DNA of 58,319 nucleotides. Origin: Rhodococcus sp. (in: high G+C Gram-positive bacteria). Lineage in GTDB: Bacteria > Actinomycetota > Actinomycetes > Mycobacteriales > Mycobacteriaceae. The DNA is taken from the NCBI GenBank assembly GCA_004211695.1, contig SEEV01000002.1, positions 1 to 58,319 on the forward strand. The letters run 5' to 3'. Both the position numbers and the translations under genes were made by a program. Shown here one piece after another: positions 44,144 to 52,336 of the stretch. Every line of letters starts with the position of its first letter. Position 1 is the stretch's first letter. The notes under the pieces were generated by a model that worked only from the letters and a program-made list of their open reading frames with translations, had not been told where the DNA came from and did not search any database.

Positions 44144-45343
44144 ATGGCGACCGGCGTCCAACAACCAGATGCGCAATCCCGACAACCAGGAGATGGCCAC
44201 CAAGGACCGGACACGGCCAACGCACACTCTCGCAGCCCTCATTCGGCCGTGACACTGACGGCGATGCCGTTCATCAAGCGGGCCTCCGTCGTTGGGCCCG
44301 CACTCCCCGACCTGAAACCGGCGTATGCGGCGGCGACATACGAACCCGTGTACCACAACTTGGTGGATACCCTCCTCTCCGCCAACCACCCGTGTACAGA
44401 AGTTCGGCACGTCCTTGCCACCTGTGCGGGATACGCGTACGGCGACGAAAGGGTCCTCGCCACGATGATGACGCGGCTCGGGCTGCCCAAGAGCCGTTGC
44501 TACATGCTCCAGGTCGTTGTCGACGCGATGTTCATTGTCTCGACGGCGTACATCGTGCAGAGCGAAGACGGCCGAGTGGTCATGCTGTGCTACCGCGGGA
44601 CCCAGCCGGTGAACGTCGTCAACTGGTTGACCGATCTGGACGCCGATCCCGCCCAGGTCGAATATGACCTCGGGGACGACCAGGACGAGAACAGCCGCGT
44701 GCATGCCGGATTCTATCGGAATACCAGGGCCACGAGGTTCGCGGTGATCGACGTTCTGCAGCGCGCCGTCGAGGGATGGTCGATTGCCGAAGGCAGCGAA
44801 GAACGGGTCCATCCCATGGAAGCGCTGTACATCACCGGACACAGTCTCGGTGGCGCGATGGCGATCCTGATGACCGTGATGTTGCACGCGCAAAGCCGAT
44901 ACAGCGACATCGCATCGATGTACCGAGCCACTTACACTTTCGGACAACCGATGATTGGAACGCCCGAGTTTGCTCGTGCATGCGAGAAGGTTCGATTGAG
45001 GTCCGGGGATGTATTGCTCCAGGAGAGGATCTTCCGATACGTCTACGGAGCGGACGTTGTCCCCCAACTGCCACCCTGGGAGTCGGGACGCTTCCAACAT
45101 TTCGGAGTCGAATATCGGTGTCCTCGCCGCAGAGGTGGACTCCCCAATCAGGCGTGGTCCCGTGCACAACGACACACATCGCAAACCAATGGGATCGGAC
45201 TTCTGCTCGGCGGGGTGACGATGCTGACCCGGCAGGTTGCGCTGTTCCGGAACCTTCCGTGGCAGCAGGAGATCGCTGACCACGGCCCGCACAACTACAT
45301 CACCGCCCTCACGCCTCAGGGAATAAGGTCCGAGTTCGGATGA
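44144..45343 (+). CDS. Class 3 lipase
   Basis: 399 residues from ATG 44144, preceded by GAGAGGAGA. The nucleophile is Ser234 in ITGHSLGGAMA, with Asp304 in YVYGADVVPQLPP and His383 in GPHNYI completing the triad; VMLCYRGTQP and the HAGF segment are further class 3 hallmarks. It lacks a signal peptide; the first 35 residues are polar and Gln/Pro-rich. It is the second cytoplasmically made lipolytic enzyme near a palindrome promoter. A short coupled frame follows. Confidence 0.88.
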   Translation: MATGVQQPDAQSRQPGDGHQGPDTANAHSRSPHSAVTLTAMPFIKRASVVGPALPDLKPAYAAATYEPVYHNLVDTLLSANHPCTEVRHVLATCAGYAYGDERVLATMMTRLGLPKSRCYMLQVVVDAMFIVSTAYIVQSEDGRVVMLCYRGTQPVNVVNWLTDLDADPAQVEYDLGDDQDENSRVHAGFYRNTRATRFAVIDVLQRAVEGWSIAEGSEERVHPMEALYITGHSLGGAMAILMTVMLHAQSRYSDIASMYRATYTFGQPMIGTPEFARACEKVRLRSGDVLLQERIFRYVYGADVVPQLPPWESGRFQHFGVEYRCPRRRGGLPNQAWSRAQRHTSQTNGIGLLLGGVTMLTRQVALFRNLPWQQEIADHGPHNYITALTPQGIRSEFG

Positions 45344-45639
45344 AGCGTCGCCCCCGACCGACTTCCAAGAAGAGCGCCAAAATAACTTGGGCGGATGGGC
45401 GGTCCAACTGGGTGGACACGAACGATCTCATCGACACAAGTCGGCACGCACCCTGCAGCCCATCACCGGACATCAACCGCCCCGATGGTGTCGTTGAGGT
45501 GCTCAACGCACCGAACTACCAGAACTACTCGCCAGCTCACCACCAGCTGCAAGAGCAAGGAGCCCCCCAATGCCCAACGAACCCGTCGAGATCAAGGTCA
45601 CCCTGTCGGAGGACGTGCCGAACGTGTTGTCAACACTAG
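45340..45639 (+). CDS. Possible small protein coupled to the lipase
   Basis: A 99-codon frame whose ATG overlaps the lipase stop as ATGA (MKRRPRPTSKKSAKITWADG). Its last 70 nt overlap the next gene in another frame and become Arg/Cys-rich, so if real it may be a degraded or extended gene. No family is recognised. Confidence 0.35.
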   Translation: MKRRPRPTSKKSAKITWADGRSNWVDTNDLIDTSRHAPCSPSPDINRPDGVVEVLNAPNYQNYSPAHHQLQEQGAPQCPTNPSRSRSPCRRTCRTCCQH

Positions 45640-46310
45640 CCCTCGACGGCGGGTCACCAATGAAGATCTGGTTCCTCGAAGACGTGACACCTGGCGTCGA
45701 ACCTCCGTTGCCGCTACTAGCGGCGGGCATCGCGCTGCGGCTCCGAAGCGGCCACAGCAAGAACGACTCAACCGTCAAGATCCGGCCATGCCGGCGCACA
45801 CAGCTGACTCCGAAGTGGAGCACAAACTCCCCCGACGGGAAGAGATACCGACTCGAGCAGGACTGGGCGGGAAAGCGGCGAACGCTGGCCGCCTCCGCCG
45901 TCCAACAACTCGACCACGGACTCATCGAAGCCGTAACCTCCAACGGCAACGATCTCGACACGGCGTTCGATGACCACCAAAAACGATTCCTCCAAGACTG
46001 CGCGGATCTTCGGATTGAGTTCGCAGGTCTCACACCGCTGGGACCCGTCACCGCCGTGAAATGGAAGGACATCACGATCGGCGACTTCGACACCGAGGTC
46101 GACGCCGAACGATGGACCTTCGGCGGCACCGACTTTCTCGAGCTGTCGATTCGCGCAGAGAGCAACCCCGACAAACACCAAAGACGTTTCGAGGAAGCTA
46201 TCCGCGCCCAAGGCCTCTCCTTCACAGCGGAGCAGAAGCCCAAGACCTCGCAGATACTCACTGAACTCAGCTCTGCGCATCACGCCGAGCGGCAGCTCGG
46301 TCGATCTTGA
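45570..46310 (+). CDS. CYTH-like domain protein
   Basis: 246 residues after a good AAGGAG site. The pattern MKIWFLEDVTP...LLAAGIALRLRSG...DSTVKIRPCRRTQL...YRLEQDWAGKRRTLAAS resembles actinobacterial CYTH/adenylate cyclase-thiamine triphosphatase-like proteins, where alternating charged residues line a triphosphate tunnel. The C-terminal half (DGxxRRF...EAIRAQGL) is also usual. The catalytic ExExK opening is not obvious, so activity is uncertain. Confidence 0.65.
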   Translation: MPNEPVEIKVTLSEDVPNVLSTLALDGGSPMKIWFLEDVTPGVEPPLPLLAAGIALRLRSGHSKNDSTVKIRPCRRTQLTPKWSTNSPDGKRYRLEQDWAGKRRTLAASAVQQLDHGLIEAVTSNGNDLDTAFDDHQKRFLQDCADLRIEFAGLTPLGPVTAVKWKDITIGDFDTEVDAERWTFGGTDFLELSIRAESNPDKHQRRFEEAIRAQGLSFTAEQKPKTSQILTELSSAHHAERQLGRS

Positions 46311-47185
46311 CATCTAATCCTGCGCGCCTTCCTAGCAGACGAATGGCGAAGCATCGTCCGACTGATCGAACGTTCGTAGTCGGCTTTCTCGATGTGAGGA
46401 TGCTCGTACGAACGGCTTTGCCGTGGAAGCGACCCACTTTCGAGTGTTCAACAGTCCGTACCGTACCGAATTCACCTCCTCCTCAAGGCGATCAACTCAC
46501 TCAGATCTGTTGCGGCGGCGAGGATCGACGATCTCTGTCATCGACATTCGAGCCGAGGGCGAGCAAGCGACTCCCCTTCGTAAGTCGGAACCTGGACGTG
46601 CTGACTGCCATGGTTCCAACCGGGCAGGTCGAGCCAGACCCCTGAGCTGACTACGAGCGGATGCTCTCCGTACTCGGGATGGTCCCGAATCGCACACCCG
46701 TTGCAGCCGGGCGGCTCGGCCTCTGAGACTGCCCCTGTACGTTCAGCAACGGCACCTAGTCCGACAGAATCGATTACCTCCCGCTCGACCGTGTCACTAT
46801 CGCGGGCCCCGCGGCGGCGTCTTCCGCAAGGAATGCGGGGCGGTACGCGCGACGCACTTGATTCACCCTTCGACACCATCATGATCAAAGCCAACGCGAC
46901 ATCCAATCACGCTACCCCCCCAACCTCAACATCGACCTCAGCGGACAATACTGCTGACCCCAAGCGAATCGCGATAGTTTGGGAACAGCACGAAGGCCAC
47001 CGCGCTCTCCGACGCATTAATGCTCGTCGAACCAGCACGGCGCCGACAGCTTAGCGTTCGACCGGTCGACGAACGGGGGCGGCGCTAGCCGGCAGCGAGG
47101 GCAGCCGCATTAGATCGGGCGAACACATCAGGGTCGGGTGTCGTACTCGTCACTTCCGACACCAGGATTCATCGACCGTGTAGGC
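46311..47185. other. Long intergenic stretch, possibly decayed gene(s)
   Basis: About 870 bp with two weakly gene-like overlapping frames: minus 46538-46906 (ending DLPGWNHGSQHVQVPTYEG) and plus 46701-47054 (Ser/Thr-rich). Neither has a ribosome site or a known family. I do not call a gene. Confidence 0.4.
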
Positions 47186-47235
47186 GCGTAGCGCACTACT
47201 CAAGACAGCTTTGTGCGAAAGGACAACAGTGGTAT
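47186..47235 (+). promoter_or_regulatory. Palindrome-type operator (site D), upstream of the Pro-rich protein gene
   Basis: GCGTAGCGCACTACTC (47186-47201); its reverse complement matches site B at 15 of 16 positions. It is followed by AAGACAG, shared with site E. Position +28 holds TGGTAT, a weaker -10 candidate. The gene starts at 47270, about 68 bp downstream. Confidence 0.55.
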
Positions 47236-47269
47236 CACCAGAACCAACAGCTGAACGGATCTAATCGCC

Positions 47270-48079
47270 ATGAAAGCACCATCGAACGGAGTCCGCGCAA
47301 AGGCGCTGATTTCGATAGCCTCCGGAACACTCCTGATGTTCGGTGGTATGCCGGTCGCCGCCGCGTTACAACCTGGCGCAGTGGATGATCCCTCATCGGG
47401 AGGCGGCCTGCCGATCCCGAGCGAATGGCCGTTCCCCGGACCGTTGCAAAATCCGGACGGGTGGCCTATTCCTGATCCCTTGCCATATCCAGGCAAGTGG
47501 ACGCTCCCCATTCCAACGCCGACCCCGGAACCGATTCCGATCCCGCCGATCCCGCCACCGCAGCCGATCCCGGAACCGATCCCGCCACCGCCGCCGATCC
47601 CGAATCCACAACCAATCCCCAACCCACTGCCACCAGCCAGTGGGCAACCACCGCAACCGCCCAACACCAACCCACCACCTAACTCCAACCCACAATCACC
47701 AGCCAATGGGCAACCACCGCAACCGGCGAACCAGGATGGTTCGGAACAACCGCCCTTTACGCCACCAAGCGTCGAGGAGCCGGTTCTTCCGGATCCCTCC
47801 CCGGATGCAACGACCATCGACGACGGACCGACCGACGTTGAGGTGTCCCCGATGATCCTTGGTACGGACTTGTGGCCCTGGATCGCGTTGGTGCTCACGC
47901 TGGTATCGGCCCAGGTGATTGCGCTCGTCGCACGAGCATCTGCGCGCCGACGGAAGAACGCCATTCGTTGGGTGGACGAGCACGTCGGTATCAGGACGGA
48001 GCACGACTCCTCTGCCAGCGTCCGCGTGCCAGACAACAATGTCCCTCACCACGATATTCGAATTGCAGCACGCCGATAG
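47270..48079 (+). CDS. Secreted, membrane-anchored proline-rich surface protein
   Basis: 269 residues. Residues 1-32 form a signal peptide (Arg/Lys, then ALISIASGTLLMFGGMPVAAA, cleavage after the Ala run). Residues about 45-180 are a proline-rich stalk dominated by IP-x-P and PPP units with PQP/NPPP variants. A transmembrane segment lies at about 202-222 (LWPWIALVLTLV...) with a basic stop (ARRRK) and a cytoplasmic tail of about 45 residues. This is a type I surface stalk with no enzymatic domain, perhaps a spacer or receptor. It is followed 18 bp later by the 216-residue protein gene. Confidence 0.8.
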   Translation: MKAPSNGVRAKALISIASGTLLMFGGMPVAAALQPGAVDDPSSGGGLPIPSEWPFPGPLQNPDGWPIPDPLPYPGKWTLPIPTPTPEPIPIPPIPPPQPIPEPIPPPPPIPNPQPIPNPLPPASGQPPQPPNTNPPPNSNPQSPANGQPPQPANQDGSEQPPFTPPSVEEPVLPDPSPDATTIDDGPTDVEVSPMILGTDLWPWIALVLTLVSAQVIALVARASARRRKNAIRWVDEHVGIRTEHDSSASVRVPDNNVPHHDIRIAARR

Positions 48080-48097
48080 ATTTACAAGGAGCTCATC

Positions 48098-48748
48098 ATG
48101 ACGACCACTGAAAGACTCCAACCAGCCGCTTTGCGCTCACTAGTTTTCGGTGACGAATCCGACGCCGATCTCGCAGCTCGGATGATGCACCGACTCCCGC
48201 AAAGCGGCATGGCATCAGCGCCGATGCAGCGTGCGGCGGCGATGCCGGCCTCGGCGCTTCGTGTGCTCGACAGCCGAATTCTGACCACCGCCCTAGGCTT
48301 TCTCGACACAGACGCGGGCGCCCTTCTCGTTGAGGGTCTGACACAGGTGCAGGCCCTGATTAAGGCCTCGCGCGATACCCGGGCAGCGCCCGGAGAATCG
48401 GCCGTTACCAACCTGATTCGTCCGCACACGATGACGTCGACGCAGCGACCGCACGTCGCGCTGTTGGTCGACGATCACGAGATCGCACGGGTCGACTTCG
48501 AGCTCAACGTCAAGTTCGAAATTGGCAAAACGAGCGTGGCGGTGCGTTATGGCGCAATCGAATCGATCGATTGTGAGGCGTGTTCCTTGACGGTCACGCT
48601 TTCCCTGGTCGGCACCCATCCTTCGCTCCTACAACGGACCGCAAAGTTGCCGGTACAGTGGGACCTTCATCCACCCGTGGTCATTGCCTTGCCGGAGGAC
48701 CACCCCGCGCCGACGCGACCGCAACGAGCACGGCAGACAGTTCAATAG
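48098..48748 (+). CDS. Hypothetical protein, partner of the surface protein
   Basis: 216 residues with an AAGGAG site 8 nt before the ATG. The N-terminal half is helical and Ala-rich. The C-terminal half is a beta-rich domain (HVALLVDDHEIARVDFELNVKFEIGKTSVAVR...SLTVTLSLVG...VVIALPED). No family recognised. Its position directly behind the surface protein suggests an intracellular partner for that protein's tail. Confidence 0.75.
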   Translation: MTTTERLQPAALRSLVFGDESDADLAARMMHRLPQSGMASAPMQRAAAMPASALRVLDSRILTTALGFLDTDAGALLVEGLTQVQALIKASRDTRAAPGESAVTNLIRPHTMTSTQRPHVALLVDDHEIARVDFELNVKFEIGKTSVAVRYGAIESIDCEACSLTVTLSLVGTHPSLLQRTAKLPVQWDLHPPVVIALPEDHPAPTRPQRARQTVQ

Positions 48749-48858
48749 AGTTGCCGACTGACGCTGCCGGAACAACCCCCAACACGGACCACGGTCGCCT
48801 CGGGGACCAACTAGGGCTCCCACGCTTGTCAGGCATCTGGTCGGCAGGGCCATAATGC

Positions 48859-48886
48859 CCGGGCAGAGTCACGTAACGCTGCCCGG
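48859..48886. terminator. Possible terminator hairpin
   Basis: CCGGGCAG at 48859-48866 pairs perfectly with CTGCCCGG at 48879-48886, an 8-bp GC-rich stem with a 12-nt loop. There is no T run, as is common in actinobacteria. It follows the stop of the upstream gene by about 110 bp. Confidence 0.35.
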
Positions 48887-49067
48887 CAGTTGGTACTCAG
48901 TGGATCGCTCGTGCCGCGGTGGCGGAAAGCGCCAACCGCAAAAGACTCAACGCCGCAGGAGAATTCCGCGCCAGATCCGGGTGGGCAACAACTCGCGGTC
49001 TCACAGATTCCGCATCGGAGCTCTTCACATCCAGCCCAAACACGACCGACCTTCGACACTGCGAACC

Positions 49068-49083
49068 GCGTAGCTGACTACTC
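49068..49083 (+). promoter_or_regulatory. Palindrome-type operator (site E), upstream of the membrane protein gene
   Basis: GCGTAGCTGACTACTC followed by AAGACAG. It shares both the palindrome outline and the trailing AAGACAG with site D. A -10-like TAGCGT begins 29 nt after it, but this overlaps the annotated GTG start, so either that start or that -10 is wrong. Confidence 0.5.
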
Positions 49084-49116
49084 AAGACAGGCGCGACACA
49101 CCGATACAGGCTTAGC

Positions 49117-49854
49117 GTGCAACCACTGAAGAGCGCCAAGGACGTCCGCAAAGATCCTTACGCATGCCGCCATCCAAGCCAACTCGATTGGAGCCGGACA
49201 GCGAGCAGCGCCGCCGCCGACATCAACGACCTAGATGCTGAACCCCCAGAACGGATGATCGCGATGATCGCCCACAAGTACGACCGAGGAGCATACCTCC
49301 TCTCCCGGCTAGTGATCGGAACCCTACTCATCGGCCTGGCCCTTATCGTGCTGTACGCATGGTCGACGCCGGGAAGCCACGTAAAATACGCCGCCGTCGG
49401 GCTGCTTGTTGCACTGGCGTCCTTGGGTGCAGGCTCCCTCCTCGGGTTCCTTCTCGGAGTGCCGAAACAAGTGTCGACCGGACGAGCGCGACTCACCGAG
49501 GACGGCGCCTGGCGGTACACCCCCAGCACGAACCTTTCCGAGATCAGCGATTGGCTCACCAAGCTGCTCCTCGGTGCGGGCCTCGTCGGACTGACCCGGA
49601 TGGGACCCCCACTCGGAGCCCTCTTGGCCAGTATCGGGAAGGGTCTCGAGGACGCGCCACCGAGCGGGAACGTGAGCTGGTCGGCCACCGTCATGGCGGG
49701 ATGCATTGTCGGCGCATACACGGTGCTTGGGGTGCTCGGCGGATACCTGGTGACCACGCTCTGGTACTTCGCTGCCCTGAAGGCTCACATGGAGGAAGCC
49801 GAAAGCGGCGCGGCACAGTTCGGCGGCCCGGAGATAGCCCAAGTCACGACATGA
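49117..49854 (+). CDS. Integral membrane protein with NLSEISDWLTKLL motif
   Basis: 245 residues from GTG 49117; ATG 49255 is an alternative. Hydrophobic segments lie at about 60-82, 90-113, 138-165 and 185-215. Between the second and third is the motif TPSTNLSEISDWLTKLLLGAGLVGL, seen in a widespread unnamed group of bacterial membrane proteins. The N-terminus is polar. It may act in envelope sensing, but no function is known. Confidence 0.75.
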   Translation: MQPLKSAKDVRKDPYACRHPSQLDWSRTASSAAADINDLDAEPPERMIAMIAHKYDRGAYLLSRLVIGTLLIGLALIVLYAWSTPGSHVKYAAVGLLVALASLGAGSLLGFLLGVPKQVSTGRARLTEDGAWRYTPSTNLSEISDWLTKLLLGAGLVGLTRMGPPLGALLASIGKGLEDAPPSGNVSWSATVMAGCIVGAYTVLGVLGGYLVTTLWYFAALKAHMEEAESGAAQFGGPEIAQVTT

Positions 49855-50482
49855 GGGGCCGGCGAGTGGCAGCGCCGGTAGCTCCGTCGTCTCAAATGCG
49901 GTACTGGGTAGGACCCCGTCGCAGAAATGTAACTGGCCACTCCGCCACGACCGGCTCCTGCTGCGCGCTGGCAGTCCTCCTCGCGCAGCCGTCTTGGGCT
50001 ACCGAGTGGTCGTCAAGGTGTTCGTCAACCAGTCCTGGGACGTCGCCAACAGGTACTCGCGGAAGGTCATTCTCGGCGCCATCAAGGAATTCCCAGAGAA
50101 ATGTGGATTCTGCTCTCCGATCGAAGCTACCAGGCGGTGTTTCACGCACGCCGACGAACCGAAGAATGGGCATCCGAGAACATCAGCACAGCTATCCACG
50201 CTCTCCGCAGAGCGGACACGACTCTACATCGCGGGCCACTGACGATCGCCGCCAGACGGACCATCTGTTAGATGCTCGATCCGGTGGAATCGTCTTCGGC
50301 CTGGTAGGCCCCAACGATCAGCCACCCCTAACAAGCCATAGGACTGGTCTCAATCCCAAAGTCCGCGCACCCTTCCGTCCAACCACGCATCACCTCAAAC
50401 ATCCGCGGGGCAGGGATCTCCTCAAGTAACGGGGACGCCCGGATCGTCAACAACCGGCAATGCCGCGTCGGAGGCGTGCAAA
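49855..50482. other. Intergenic stretch with only weak frames
   Basis: A plus frame at 49994-50242 (MGYRVVVKVFVNQSWDVAN) and a minus frame at 49892-50173 overlap each other. Neither has a ribosome site or recognised family. The plus frame has some gene-like content and could be a remnant. Confidence 0.35.
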
Positions 50483-50758
50483 TCATTGAACATACAGCCG
50501 ACTTGCGGTCGCCCACGCATACTGCAGTGCGGCATCGACATGGGCGAGCGCAGCCCGCGCGTCGCGAATCTGGTCCGCAACAACCGCCGCCAGAGCGTCC
50601 GGTTCCGTCGCCGAGGCATCGTCGGTCCGCAGGCCGTGTTTCGCGTCCGGCCAACCCTCGACCTCCGCCCTCACTTGCAGGAGCCTGCGCTGCAACGCCA
50701 GAACCATCTCTTCGAGGTCCCGTGCGTTCTCACGGTGGGTCGTCGTCGGGTCGGCCAT
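50483..50758 (-). CDS. Small helical hypothetical protein
   Basis: 91 residues from ATG 50758, with GGAGGAG 10 nt upstream. The sequence (ENARDLEEMVLALQRRLLQVRAEVEGW ... AAVVADQIRDARAALAHVDAALQYAW) is two long amphipathic helices, likely a coiled coil or helical hairpin. It is alone on its strand in this stretch. No family recognised. Confidence 0.6.
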   Translation of the reverse strand: MADPTTTHRENARDLEEMVLALQRRLLQVRAEVEGWPDAKHGLRTDDASATEPDALAAVVADQIRDARAALAHVDAALQYAWATASRLYVQ

Positions 50759-52064
50759 AATGACAATGCTCCTCCAAGTAACCACCGGGAAACCAGCGCC
50801 TCGGAACAGGGGCACATTGCCCGCAGGCCCTCCGGATGTACTCCAGCACATCCTTTCATGCGAACAAATCGTCGTGCTCCAACGCCAACGCCACCACGTG
50901 GACTACCGGCCAGGAGGCCCACTCCACGACTACCCGCCATGCCGACGCCGGCGCGCACGCTGCTCGGTACCCAAGCGCGAAGCGCCGCGACGAAAGCACC
51001 TCAACTCGGGAGCACTCGCCACGACCCACCGCTGATGACCCAGTCAACACACACTCATCGGCATCATCCACTACGCCCTGCGGCGCGACCTCCGCCGCAC
51101 CATCGCCATCCTCGCCACCCACAGCGCCGGGGCTCGACCCGATGCGTACCCGACCCGCGCGGACCTCACGTCGGGCAGCGGCGATCTGCTCATTGCGAGA
51201 TCGCCGCCGAACAGTTCCTCAGTGTCAAGACCCTGCGAAACGCATCGCAGCCGCTTCTACCGCACGCTAGGGGTTCGGTCGCGCACTCAGCTCGCAAATC
51301 TACGCAACAGCAAACTATCCTGAACCACGCTCATCGCTGGACCGAGTCGTGACTCATGAACAGCGCTCCGGCGGAATCGGACTGCAGGTGGAGTCGTCCG
51401 GTGCTCGTCCGCCACCAACTTTGGCGAGCTAGGGCTTGAGTCCCGCCCGATGACGGGTTACTGGATAGATTGGTCAGATGACCCAGCCCAGTCGGGCCCA
51501 TGACTTTCACGGGCCCGACCGTCCAACGCCAATGACAACTGCGCAGCTATCACGAACGGATGGGATAATGGCTGCACTGCTTACATATCCGAAATATCAC
51601 AGCACCTCGACGTGTCCGAAGGGTGCGAGCGTCCGACTGGGACGCGTTCGTGGCGAGCACTGTTCGGCGGCTGCGCCAGGCGCAACCAATCTGAACGGGT
51701 CGAGTGGTTCTGCGATCAGCACGAGTGGCGCGCCGACGGATCGCCCGCCTTCGACCAGCAGTGCTTCCTCATCGACAGTACGGATCGTGATGTCATCACA
51801 TTCAGTGACGTCGCCGACGATCAGAGCCAAATGATCTGGCCCGGCACCTTCGTCGTGCGCAACGATGAGGCGAGTATTGTTGTTTCCCAATCTTATCGGC
51901 TCGTCGAAAACCCGGTACGGCAGGCGACGTCGGCCTCGCCCGACGCACAGCGACGGCCTACAAATGCTCCGCCCACATCGTGGCTTCATCACGCACTCCT
52001 ATGCCGTAGTCGTTATCTATGTTGACTGTGAATCCAGCATGGTCGAGCATCGTGGCGATTTCGC
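50759..52064. other. Long intergenic stretch with a possible gene remnant
   Basis: About 1.3 kb without a confident gene. A plus frame (51612-52025) reads CERPTGTRSWRALFGGC and then VEWFCDQHEWRADGSPAF; the same frame stays open upstream without a start codon. It looks like part of a decayed gene. The rest gives only His/Arg/Ser-rich read-through. Confidence 0.4.
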
Positions 52065-52080
52065 GCGTAGGTGACTACGT
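52065..52080 (+). promoter_or_regulatory. Weak palindrome-type site (F) upstream of LuxR paralogue 2
   Basis: GCGTAGGTGACTACGT matches site E at 13 of 16 positions. It lies about 245 bp before the second LuxR gene and has no -10 at the usual distance. It may be a distant operator or a chance match. Confidence 0.3.
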
Positions 52081-52323
52081 CTTTCACTCTTACGGCCAGC
52101 ATCGATAGTGACCACAGGCGAGGTAGGCCCGGTACCCATCGCACGCCAACGAGGACTCCAGCGCATGGTGTGACCGCACGCAGCCACGGACTGCCACTGA
52201 TACAGGGCAGGATGCCTCCACTGACTCCTGCAACGTTCTCGACTCGTTCGCGAAGACAACTGTGCAGGCGCAGATCCGCACAGAAGGAAACCGTCCAGTC
52301 GTGCTATTACCCCGCCCGAGCCC

Positions 52324-52329
52324 TATAAT
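52324..52329 (+). promoter_or_regulatory. Consensus -10 (TATAAT) for a leaderless LuxR transcript
   Basis: TATAAT ends 7 nt before ATG 52337, so transcription should start at or next to the A of the start codon. There is no ribosome site. Leaderless messages are common in mycolata. No -35 consensus is visible. Confidence 0.65.
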
Positions 52330-52336
52330 CAAACCC

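Noticed and set aside
47393-47695. Trp/Arg-rich frame opposite the Pro-rich gene
   Set aside because: Antisense of proline codons; the sense frame has signal peptide and membrane anchor.
51597-51992. 131-codon minus frame
   Set aside because: Overlaps a plus-strand frame of about equal quality; neither has a start signal or family.
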